Source: an uncultured Cohaesibacter sp. (GTDB lineage Bacteria > Pseudomonadota > Alphaproteobacteria > Rhizobiales > Cohaesibacteraceae). From it: 64,000 nucleotides of DNA. The stretch lies in assembly GCF_963667045.1 (NCBI RefSeq), contig NZ_OY762934.1, forward strand, positions 2,473,501 through 2,537,500, written 5' to 3'. A program made the position numbers and the translations under genes. The notes under the pieces were generated by a model. The model was not told the origin of the DNA. It ran no database searches and worked only from the letters and a program-made list of their open reading frames with translations. Positions 17,924-25,238 of this stretch are shown here, piece by piece (position 1 is the first letter of the stretch; every line of letters starts with the position of its first letter).

Positions 17924-18859
17924 CTATTCCGAAAGAGCGCTGATCTTCTTGCGATAGAACTCAGTGCCCTGCTCGATGCGATCGATGACCGCCCCAAGAG
18001 CCCAGAATTTCTCTTCGATGTCGAAGGGAACCACGCGGCTGTGGATGCTGGAGAAGGTGCCCATGCGCTGATGATAGAGCTTGGCCATCTTGGGATAGCC
18101 CATCGGCTCGACCTGAGCGGAGAGGACGAGGAAGACCGAAAGCTCTTCGCACAGCTCGGGATGGTCCTTGCCGTGATCCTGAACCCAGCGATAGAGGTCG
18201 GGGTGGATGTTGTTGAAGACGCCGCAGAAACCGGCAGATCCGGCAAACATGGCCGGGGTCGCGATGGCCGCGTTGGCGTTGCAGATCTTCATCGGCGTGC
18301 CCTTGACCAGCCCGACGCGACGGGTGACGGTTTCCAGATCGCAGGAAACATCCTTGACGATGACGAAGCGACCAGACTGGGCGCAGTAGGTCACTTCCTC
18401 ATCGCTCATCAGGCGGCGATAGGGAGCCGGGCATTCATAGAGGCCGAGCGGCATGTCGGCGGGCAGGAAGTCGAGCAGTGCATCGAGGTTGCTGCGGAAG
18501 GCCTCGGCACCCTTTTTCTCCGGGTCGAGACGATTGGTCACCAGGACGATGGCGTCTACGCCGGTTGCCACCATGGCACCAAGCTCGGCCTTCTGATCTT
18601 CCAGCGAATCCGAAATATGGCCGGACGCCATGACCGGCACGCGCCCGGCGACCTTTTCCATCGTGAAGCGGGCCAGCTCCACCCGTTCCTCAACGCTCAG
18701 AAACAGCATTTCGGACGACTGGCAAACCGCAAACAGAGCCTCGGCACCATTTTCGAGATACCATTCGATGAGGCGTTCATAGCCTGCCCAGTCGATCTTG
18801 TTGTCGTCGGTGAACGGCGTCAGCACAACCGGGATGATACCGGAGATTTCTTTGGTCAT
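17924..18859 (-). CDS. DapA-family class I aldolase/lyase
   Basis: TIM-barrel Schiff-base enzyme of the dihydrodipicolinate synthase/N-acetylneuraminate lyase superfamily, 311 residues. The Schiff-base lysine is in FVIVKDVS (Lys169), and the proton-relay tyrosine is in LYECPAPYRR (Tyr141). The usual GTTGE pyruvate-carboxylate loop is replaced by CQSSE (46-50), so a substrate other than that of lysine-pathway DapA is likely. It sits between the dehydrogenase and the kinase in the TRAP operon, fitting cleavage of a 2-keto sugar acid or similar compound to pyruvate. The reaction is inferred, not established. Confidence 0.85.
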   Translation of the reverse strand: MTKEISGIIPVVLTPFTDDNKIDWAGYERLIEWYLENGAEALFAVCQSSEMLFLSVEERVELARFTMEKVAGRVPVMASGHISDSLEDQKAELGAMVATGVDAIVLVTNRLDPEKKGAEAFRSNLDALLDFLPADMPLGLYECPAPYRRLMSDEEVTYCAQSGRFVIVKDVSCDLETVTRRVGLVKGTPMKICNANAAIATPAMFAGSAGFCGVFNNIHPDLYRWVQDHGKDHPELCEELSVFLVLSAQVEPMGYPKMAKLYHQRMGTFSSIHSRVVPFDIEEKFWALGAVIDRIEQGTEFYRKKISALSE

Positions 18860-18897
18860 TTTCTTATTCCTCTTATGAGACTTACTGGACTTGCCGT

Positions 18898-19887
18898 TCA
18901 GAGTTTCAGGGTTTCGGGGTTGACGACATAAGGCAGCAGCTCCTTGGGATCGCCGTGCAACCAGGCCAGAATGTTGTTGACGCAGCGCATGGTCACGCGC
19001 TTCTCGGCCATCTTGTCCATGCCGGAGACATGGGGGCTGAGAATGACATTGTCACAGCTGCGCAGGGCACTATCGGTCGGGAGCGGCTCGGTTTCGAACA
19101 CATCGAGACCGGCGCCATAGACCTTGCCGGACTTGAGGGCATCGACCAGCGCCGCCTCGTCGATGAGCGGTCCGCGCGAGGTGTTGATGACGATGACGCC
19201 ATCCTTCATCTTGGCGAAGGTTTCCGCGTTCAGTGTGTGGCGCGTCTCAGGCGTTGACGGGGCATGCACCGAGATGAGATCGCTCTCGGCCAGCAGCGTA
19301 TCGAGATCGCATTTCTCGACACCAGCGGCTTCGGCCTGTTCTTCGGTCACGTAGGGATCAAAGACCAGCACGCGCATGGACTGGCCCTTGAGGCGACGCG
19401 CCATGGCGCCACCGATGCGACCAAGACCGATGAGACCGGCGGTCCGCTCCCACAGGCCCGGGTGGAAGCCGTCGAACATCCAGGTGCCACCATGAACCAT
19501 GGCATCGCGGCGGCCTATACCACAGGCAAGCGACAGGGCCATGGCATGGGCGTATTCTGCGACGCTCTCATGGTTCTGGCCAAAGGCCATGGCAAGCGGG
19601 ATGTCATGGGCGGTCGCTGCGGGGACATTGACCTTGTCATAGCCTACGCCCCAGCGGGCGATGATCTTGAGATCCTTGGCGTTGGCGATCACGTCAGGGG
19701 TGTAGGGCTCGCCGCCGGCAATGGTTGCCACCACGCCGCTTGCCAGCATGGCCTTGAGAGAGGCTTCGTCGGGAAGACGGCTGGTTTCGTTGACCACCAC
19801 CTCATATCCGGCTTCACGCAACGGATCGAAAAGCGGGCATTCATTTGTAAACTGTTCTGTCAGAACAAGGATTTTTTGCTTTGTCAT
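18898..19887 (-). CDS. D-isomer 2-hydroxyacid dehydrogenase (SerA-like)
   Basis: NAD-dependent oxidoreductase of 329 residues from ATG 19887. The dinucleotide fold is GLIGLGRIGGAMARR (151-165). The catalytic Arg238 is in NTSRGPLIDE, the Glu265/Glu267 area is DVFETEP, and the catalytic His286 is in SPHVSG. No ACT regulatory domain is present, unlike biosynthetic SerA. The start is two bases after the dctM stop, so it is part of the TRAP operon and probably oxidises or reduces the imported 2-hydroxy acid. A 45-base in-frame extension is possible but overlaps dctM. Confidence 0.88.
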   Translation of the reverse strand: MTKQKILVLTEQFTNECPLFDPLREAGYEVVVNETSRLPDEASLKAMLASGVVATIAGGEPYTPDVIANAKDLKIIARWGVGYDKVNVPAATAHDIPLAMAFGQNHESVAEYAHAMALSLACGIGRRDAMVHGGTWMFDGFHPGLWERTAGLIGLGRIGGAMARRLKGQSMRVLVFDPYVTEEQAEAAGVEKCDLDTLLAESDLISVHAPSTPETRHTLNAETFAKMKDGVIVINTSRGPLIDEAALVDALKSGKVYGAGLDVFETEPLPTDSALRSCDNVILSPHVSGMDKMAEKRVTMRCVNNILAWLHGDPKELLPYVVNPETLKL

Positions 19888-19889
19888 GG

Positions 19890-21167
19890 CTAGTTGACCA
19901 GGTTGGGCAGGAACGTGACGAGATCCGGCCAAATGATGAGGAACGAAATGGCGACGATCTGGGCGGCGAGAAATGGCAGGATCGCCCAGAACATGCGCCC
20001 TATGCTTATCTCGCCGATCTGCGCTGCCACGAAGAGGCAGATGCCGACGGGCGGGGTCATCAGGCTCATGGTGCCGGACAGCAGGAAGACCATGGCAAAC
20101 TGCATTTCGTCGATGCCGAGCCCACGGGAGATGGGCAGGAAGATCGGCGCCAGCAGCAGCACCTGAACCCCCGGTTCCAGAAAGAAACCGGCGATGAGCA
20201 GGATGCCCAGCACAAAGAACAGGAAGATGGTCTGGCTGTCCGAGAACAGCACCGTCAGCGACCGGACCGACGAAATGGCGCCGGTGACAGTCAGAATGTA
20301 GGACAGGACCGATGCACCGGCGATAACCAGATAAAGACTGGCGGTGGTGCGCATGGATGCCCGCATACAGGCCAGAACGCTGCGGCCCGAAAGGGTCTTG
20401 AGCACGAACCGGCCGATCACCAGCGCATAGACGCAGGCAATGCCACCAGCCTCGGTTGCCGTAAAGACACCGGAGAGCGTGCCGAAGACGATGAACATCG
20501 GGATCGAGAAGACCAGAGCCGTTTCAAAGACCAGCTGCTTGTCGGATTTGTCGACCGCCTTGATCTCGCCTTTTGGCAGCCCCTTGGTCATCGCCGTGAT
20601 CAGCACGATGACCGCGCAGGCCCCGCCGAGCATCAGCCCCGGCACGATACCGGCGACAAACAGCTTGATGATCGAGACCTGAGCCACAGAAGCATAGACA
20701 ATCATGATGACCGACGGGGGAATGATCGGTCCGATCATGGAGCTGGCGACGGTAACGGCGGCGGAGAATTCCTTGGTGTAGCCCTGTTTGGGCATGCCGT
20801 TGATAAAGATCTTGCCAAGGGCTGCGGTATCGGCAATCGCCGTCCCGGAAATACCGGCAAACAGCACCGACGCCAGAATGTTGGCATAGGCGGCGCCACC
20901 GGCCACGAAGCGGGTGATCTTGGCGGCGAAGGTGATGAGGGTTTCGGTAATCCCACCCCGGTTCATGACCTCGCCCGCAAAGATGTAGAAGGGAGCGGCC
21001 AGAAGCGAGAAGTTGTCCAGCGAACTGAAGAAGCGCGTCGGGATGATGACCATGGGCAGGTGGGCGAACCAGGCCGCCGAGGCACCGGTGAGGCCCAGTG
21101 CGACCGCGATGGGGGAACCGATCAGCACCAGAAAGAAGAAGGCCGAGAAGATTGCTGCGGGACTCAT
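19890..21167 (-). CDS. dctM: TRAP transporter large permease (DctM family)
   Basis: Main membrane subunit of a tripartite ATP-independent periplasmic transporter, 425 residues with about 12 hydrophobic segments. Signature strings are PFYIFAGEVMNRGGITETLI, FAGISGTAIADTAALG and LMTPPVGICLFVAAQIGEI. It imports the solute captured by DctP, using a sodium or proton gradient. It overlaps dctQ by four bases (ATGA) and is followed two bases later by the dehydrogenase, showing tight coupling. Confidence 0.95.
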   Translation of the reverse strand: MSPAAIFSAFFFLVLIGSPIAVALGLTGASAAWFAHLPMVIIPTRFFSSLDNFSLLAAPFYIFAGEVMNRGGITETLITFAAKITRFVAGGAAYANILASVLFAGISGTAIADTAALGKIFINGMPKQGYTKEFSAAVTVASSMIGPIIPPSVIMIVYASVAQVSIIKLFVAGIVPGLMLGGACAVIVLITAMTKGLPKGEIKAVDKSDKQLVFETALVFSIPMFIVFGTLSGVFTATEAGGIACVYALVIGRFVLKTLSGRSVLACMRASMRTTASLYLVIAGASVLSYILTVTGAISSVRSLTVLFSDSQTIFLFFVLGILLIAGFFLEPGVQVLLLAPIFLPISRGLGIDEMQFAMVFLLSGTMSLMTPPVGICLFVAAQIGEISIGRMFWAILPFLAAQIVAISFLIIWPDLVTFLPNLVN

Positions 21168-21667
21168 TGTGCCGTCTCCTTATTGCCAAGGACGGGTTGC
21201 TCGATGTAACCCGCGATCGCCTGAATGGCGATCATCAGATATCCCACGACCACTGCAGCGTAAGGGATCCACATCGGCAGGCGCATGGAAGGGGAAACCT
21301 GCCCGGTATCCATCAGGAACGGAATGCCGAGGACAACGACGATCGCTGCCAACACCAGTGTCGTCAGCAGCGACAGGAAGGCGGCGACGCGCCGGACCGT
21401 GATGGAAGGAATGATCATGATGAGATCGATCATCATCTGCTCACCATGGCGGAAGGTGGCTCCGGCGACCAGATAGACCGCCCAGACGATTGCATAGCGA
21501 AGGGCTTCTTCGCTCCAGCCAATCGGGTCGGCCAGCACATATCGGGCCCCAACGGCCATGAAGTTGACCAGAACGATCCCGGCGAATATCGCCACCGCCA
21601 CATATTCCGTAGCGTTCGACAGCTTTGCTGTCCAGCGCAGATAGGTCTGCGTCAGGGAAGATGCCAT
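21164..21667 (-). CDS. dctQ: TRAP transporter small permease (DctQ family)
   Basis: Four-helix membrane subunit of 167 residues that pairs with DctM. Hydrophobic segments lie near residues 22-40, 58-72, 92-112 and 135-153, and the family motif GWSEEALRYAIVWAVYLVAG is present. It lies between dctP and dctM in the GntR-controlled operon and is separated from dctP by a strong intercistronic hairpin. Confidence 0.93.
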   Translation of the reverse strand: MASSLTQTYLRWTAKLSNATEYVAVAIFAGIVLVNFMAVGARYVLADPIGWSEEALRYAIVWAVYLVAGATFRHGEQMMIDLIMIIPSITVRRVAAFLSLLTTLVLAAIVVVLGIPFLMDTGQVSPSMRLPMWIPYAAVVVGYLMIAIQAIAGYIEQPVLGNKETAQ

Positions 21668-21691
21668 GAGAAATGTCCATTTGGGTAAGGT

Positions 21692-21740
21692 CCGCCGGTT
21701 CCCTCGAAGGAATCTTTGAAGGGAGGTTTGGAACCGGCGG
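21692..21740 (-). promoter_or_regulatory. Intercistronic hairpin between dctP and dctQ
   Basis: Perfect 11-bp inverted repeat CCGCCGGTTCC (21692-21702) / GGAACCGGCGG (21730-21740) with a 27-base loop, in the 95 bases between the two genes. There is no T tract. It would protect or attenuate the transcript so that the binding protein is made in excess over the membrane subunits, as in many binding-protein operons. Confidence 0.65.
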
Positions 21741-21762
21741 AGCCAGGTGTTACGACACGGAC

Positions 21763-22788
21763 TTACTTGCCGTAGAGTTGGGTTTCGGTTTCCGAAACAG
21801 CGGCCAGGAACTTGTCTACATATTCAGCACCAAGCTCCTTGGCGAGGAATTCGCGGACCGGCTTCTGAGCCTTTTCACCGAATGCCTTCTTTTCTTCAGG
21901 CGTGTTCACATAGACTTCCACGCCAAGATCGCGGATGCGCTGGGTATCGGTGAGATAGCCCTGCCCTTTGCCGGCGAGCATGATGGTGGTGTAGAGATCG
22001 ATCCCATCAAGCACGGCAGCGCGGTTCTGTTCGCTCAGACCGTCAAGGAAGGACGGATTGGCATAGGCAAACACGGCCGAGAAGATATGCTCGTCAAGAG
22101 ACATGTATTTGATCACTTCACCCCAGCCGCCATTGATGATGGTGGACGGCGGGTTTTCACCCCCATCAACAACACCCTGACGAATGGCCATGGCGCTTTC
22201 CGGGAACGGGATCGGCGTCGGGGCAGCCCCGAGGCTCTTCATCAGCGCGATCATGACAGGGCTTTCCATGGAGCGCAGCTTGAGGCCTTCCACGTCGGCA
22301 GGGGTCTTGATCGGATGCTTGTTGTTCACAAAGTTGCGGAACCCGTCTGCAGCGAAGCCGACGATGCGCAGGCCAGCCTGTTTCTCCACATCAGCCACGA
22401 ATTCGCCCATGACCGGGGAGTTGTTCATGAACTCAACCGCATGGCGGGTGGACCGGAACAGATATGGCGTCGAGAAAACCTGCACGCCGGGATAGAAGGA
22501 GGCAAGCGCTCCGTCCGTCGTTGCGGTCATCTGGAAAATGCCGTTGCGTACGCTTTCGAGAATTTCACGGTCACCACCTACGCCACCGTGCAGCAGCTGC
22601 ACGTCGATATCACCATTGGTGTGGAATTCGACATACTGCTCGAATGCCTTCATGGCATGGGTTTCGGGATTGTCTGCTTCCGGCAATGTGGTCGCAAAGC
22701 GCAGGGTCTCAGCCTCGGCGGCAAAAGAAACCATTGCGGAAAGGGCGACAGCGGCGACACCGGCCAGCAGTTTGACTGAACGTTTCAT
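21763..22788 (-). CDS. dctP: TRAP transporter substrate-binding protein (DctP family)
   Basis: Periplasmic solute receptor of 341 residues. The signal peptide runs to about residue 27 (LLAGVAAVALSAMVSFAAEAE). The mature part starts TLRFATTLPEADNPETHA and carries the family core GLKLRSMESPVMIALMKSLG and the invariant RQGVVDGGENPP region, whose arginine usually binds the substrate carboxylate. A carboxylated substrate such as a sugar acid is therefore likely. First gene of the operon, with AGGAGG at the usual distance and two GntR-type operators upstream. Confidence 0.95.
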   Translation of the reverse strand: MKRSVKLLAGVAAVALSAMVSFAAEAETLRFATTLPEADNPETHAMKAFEQYVEFHTNGDIDVQLLHGGVGGDREILESVRNGIFQMTATTDGALASFYPGVQVFSTPYLFRSTRHAVEFMNNSPVMGEFVADVEKQAGLRIVGFAADGFRNFVNNKHPIKTPADVEGLKLRSMESPVMIALMKSLGAAPTPIPFPESAMAIRQGVVDGGENPPSTIINGGWGEVIKYMSLDEHIFSAVFAYANPSFLDGLSEQNRAAVLDGIDLYTTIMLAGKGQGYLTDTQRIRDLGVEVYVNTPEEKKAFGEKAQKPVREFLAKELGAEYVDKFLAAVSETETQLYGK

Positions 22789-22845
22789 AAGTCCTCCTAT
22801 TTCCTCCGTCGCATCAACGCTTCCACGCGTCTGATGCAGGACTCC

Positions 22846-22874
22846 TCATTAACATGTAACTAACATGTTAGCAA
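22846..22874 (-). promoter_or_regulatory. Candidate dctP promoter with the operator in its spacer
   Basis: On the minus strand TTGCTA (22869-22874) and TAATGA (22846-22851) are separated by exactly 17 bases, and those 17 bases are the palindromic operator. The -10 match is poor (2 of 6), so activity is tentative. A repressor in the spacer would block polymerase directly. Confidence 0.4.
22852..22868. promoter_or_regulatory. GntR-type operator 1
   Basis: ACATGT-AACTA-ACATGT. Two ACATGT half-sites flank a 5-base spacer, and the same 17-mer occurs in inverse orientation at 22909-22925. FadR/FCD-type GntR regulators bind such short-spaced dyads. Confidence 0.75.
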
Positions 22875-22908
22875 TGATCCTTTTGACCAGTTAGAATTTT
22901 TGATTTAA

Positions 22909-22925
22909 ACATGTTAGTTACATGT
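22909..22925. promoter_or_regulatory. GntR-type operator 2
   Basis: ACATGT-TAGTT-ACATGT, the exact reverse complement of operator 1, with a centre-to-centre distance of 57 bases. It covers the region just ahead of the regulator gene and would allow autoregulation or looping between the two sites. Confidence 0.75.
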
Positions 22926-22966
22926 CAGAGCTATCCACATGCTTGAAGAGGTTGAATTGGCTCATC

Positions 22967-23677
22967 ATGACGCGTATTGAAGAACAGATCACAACGCCGA
23001 ATCTCAGCCGCCTAGCGCCTGACACAGGAAAAACAATGCTCAAGCGCGCCGCCTATGACCGCATCGTGGAATTGCTCAATCAGGGTGCCCTGATGCCCGG
23101 GCAGATCGTTTCCCAAAGGGAGCTGGTGGAGATAACCGGCGCAACGCTGGGTTCGATCCGGGAAGCCATTCCGCGGCTGGAAGCGGACGGTCTGCTCCAG
23201 ACCCTGCCCAAACGCGGGCTGATGGTGCCAACCCTCGATGTCTCCTTCGTGCGGGACGCCTATGAACTGCGCAGCATTCTTGAGCTCAGCGCCGTCCGGG
23301 CGGCGATTGACGTCATTTCGGCGGCGCGGTTTTCCGGCTGGATCGAACGGCACGAGCATTTTCTGGCCAATATTCAGGCCAACTCCAATCAAAACGACGC
23401 GGACGAGATGCAAAAGCTCGACTGGGACATGCACGCCGCCTTCATCGACAGCATGCAGAACGTGCTGATCGCCAATGTCTACCGGGTCAATTCGATCAAG
23501 ATCCACATGGTGGTCCAGTCGCGCCTGCAGGTCACACCCTTCAACGCAAAGAGAATCATCGGCGAACATCTTGCCTTTCTGCGACCGATGCTGGCCCGAG
23601 ACGTCGAGGCCAGCGGGCAGGCCCTGAAGCAGCATATTGACAATTCGCTGCATCTTGCCCTCGGCGGTCGCCTGTAG
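22967..23677 (+). CDS. GntR-family (FCD domain) transcriptional regulator
   Basis: DNA-binding regulator, divergent from the TRAP operon. The winged helix-turn-helix (AYDRIVELLNQGALMPGQ, SQRELVEITGATLGSIREA) is followed by an all-helical FCD ligand domain with metal-ligand candidates in DWDMHAAFI and the late GEHLAFL and QHIDNSLH. It probably represses dctP until the substrate is present. Start choice is open: ATG 22967 gives 236 residues; ATG 23036 has a better ribosome binding site (AGGA, seven bases upstream) and starts right before the helix-turn-helix; ATG 22922 lies inside operator 2 and is unlikely. Confidence 0.9.
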   Translation: MTRIEEQITTPNLSRLAPDTGKTMLKRAAYDRIVELLNQGALMPGQIVSQRELVEITGATLGSIREAIPRLEADGLLQTLPKRGLMVPTLDVSFVRDAYELRSILELSAVRAAIDVISAARFSGWIERHEHFLANIQANSNQNDADEMQKLDWDMHAAFIDSMQNVLIANVYRVNSIKIHMVVQSRLQVTPFNAKRIIGEHLAFLRPMLARDVEASGQALKQHIDNSLHLALGGRL

Positions 23678-23796
23678 AAATACCCGAAGCGGCCAAACCC
23701 TCCACATTGCCTGTCGACAATGAAGAGTTGGATTGATCCCGCCCGCTCGCCTGTTATAAGGGGTGCACAGGCAGGATCAGGAAAAAGGCGCTCGCG

Positions 23797-24327
23797 TTGT
23801 CGGCCAACAAGTTCAAGCACAGTGTAGCCACCCATCTCAAGACCATCCGGGCCCAGCGCCAGCTCAGCCTGGATGATGTCGCCAGATTGACCGGCGTCTC
23901 CAAAGCCATGCTTGGCCAGATCGAGCGCGAAGAATCAAGCCCCACGATTGCCAAGCTCTGGCAGATCGCATCGGGGCTGGAAACCTCCTTCTCGGCCTTT
24001 CTTGATCAGGGATCCGACACCGACGAGGGCCCGAGCTTTCCCGATGACCCGGACATGAAAATGGTGTCGGTCTTCCCCTACAGCTCGGCAGTGAACTTCG
24101 AGATCCACGAGATCACCCTGACCAACCATCACTGCCAGATGTCCGAGCCCCATGCCCACGGGGTGATCGAGAGCGTCATCGTGCTTGCGGGAGAGCTTGA
24201 GGTCCTTTCGGACGGACACTGGCAGGCCATCAGCGAAGGAGGCACCTTCCGCTTCTTTGCCGACCAGCCCCATGGCTACAGGGCCGCCAGCGAGCGGGTC
24301 GTCTTCCAGAATATTGTCAGCTACTGA
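23797..24327 (+). CDS. XRE-family regulator with C-terminal cupin domain
   Basis: A 176-residue regulator: helix-turn-helix at about 10-65 (LSLDDVARLTGVSKAMLGQIE, SSPTIAKLWQIASGL), then a small beta-barrel cupin at about 100-172 (SEPHAHGVIESVIVLAGELE, FRFFADQPHGYRA) that would bind a small effector. The start is TTG 23797, with AAAAAGG nine bases upstream. It ends seven bases inside the convergent glycyl radical activase gene, so it may regulate the radical-enzyme pair or belong with the GntR gene before it. SutR/PuuR-type regulators share this architecture. Confidence 0.9.
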   Translation: MSANKFKHSVATHLKTIRAQRQLSLDDVARLTGVSKAMLGQIEREESSPTIAKLWQIASGLETSFSAFLDQGSDTDEGPSFPDDPDMKMVSVFPYSSAVNFEIHEITLTNHHCQMSEPHAHGVIESVIVLAGELEVLSDGHWQAISEGGTFRFFADQPHGYRAASERVVFQNIVSY

Positions 24328-25238
24328 TAGCGCTCGATCCGATAGCGATCGAAGATGCTGTAGGCCGCATCCAGTTGCGCGTCTGTCGGCGCGGTGAAGG
24401 AATGGAAGCTGTCCGCCATGCGAAAGGCGCTGTATTTGGCCTTGCCCAGCTCGTGATAGGGCAGAAGCTCGATGCTGCTGCCCGGCAGGTGATCGCGCAT
24501 GAACCGAGCCGTTTCGTTGAGGTTCTCGCCCGCCAGATTGACTTCCGCAATGAGGGGAACTCGAACCGTCATGGGCACACCGGCTGCATGGATCCTTTTG
24601 GCATTGTCAAGGATGGTCTCGTTGCCCTGACCAGTGAAACGGCGGTGGGTTGCGCTGTCCATATGCTTGATGTCGAAGAAGATGTGATCGATGCCTGCCA
24701 TCAGATCCTGGCACTGGTCCCATTTGAAGAAACCGCAAGTCTCGACCCAGACCGAAACGCCCAGCCGCTCGCACCCGGCCATCAGACGGCGCAGGAACTG
24801 GTGCTGGACAAAGGGTTCACCACCCGAAAAGGTCACCCCGCCGCCGGAATGGCGAAAGAAGATCTCGTCGCGACGGATCTGGTCCATGATGGCATCGACA
24901 TCCATCTCCTCACAGGCAAGCTGCAGGGCTTTTTCAGGACAGGCGGCCACACACGCCTCACAGAAGGTGCAAAGAGCAGAATTGAAATCTCCCGCCGCCG
25001 GGTCGAGGCCTTCGGGGCAGACCGTCCGGCAGGCATGGCACCCCCGGCACTTGTGAGCGTGATAGGCCAGCTTCCTGTGCTGGGTCCAGCTTTCCGGGTT
25101 GGCGCACCACTGGCACCTGAGGCCGCAACCGGCCAGAAAGATGGTGGTGCGGACCCCGTCACCGTCATGGATGGAATAGTCCTGCATCTGCAGGACCGTT
25201 CCGTGGGTGCCGTCTTTTACCTTGTCAGTAGCTGCCAT
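24321..25238 (-). CDS. Glycyl radical enzyme activating protein (radical SAM)
   Basis: Installs the glycyl radical on the partner enzyme encoded just upstream. 305 residues from ATG 25238. The radical SAM cluster ligands are in GCGLRCQWCANPE (C-x3-C-x2-C). An inserted bacterial ferredoxin domain carries two more Cys sets, CRGCHACRTVCP and CTFCEACVAACP, as in activases of dehydratase and lyase type rather than the short PflA. VTFSGGEPFVQ is the GGE motif. The start overlaps the end of the radical enzyme gene by 14 bases, implying coupled translation. The 3' end overlaps the convergent XRE gene by seven bases. Confidence 0.95.
   Translation of the reverse strand: MAATDKVKDGTHGTVLQMQDYSIHDGDGVRTTIFLAGCGLRCQWCANPESWTQHRKLAYHAHKCRGCHACRTVCPEGLDPAAGDFNSALCTFCEACVAACPEKALQLACEEMDVDAIMDQIRRDEIFFRHSGGGVTFSGGEPFVQHQFLRRLMAGCERLGVSVWVETCGFFKWDQCQDLMAGIDHIFFDIKHMDSATHRRFTGQGNETILDNAKRIHAAGVPMTVRVPLIAEVNLAGENLNETARFMRDHLPGSSIELLPYHELGKAKYSAFRMADSFHSFTAPTDAQLDAAYSIFDRYRIERYQ

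Noticed and set aside
19881-21209. Long + strand frame (442 codons) opposite dctM
   Set aside because: Composition is a charged Asp/Gly/Gln/Arg-rich mirror of a hydrophobic gene in GC-rich DNA; dctM is certain.
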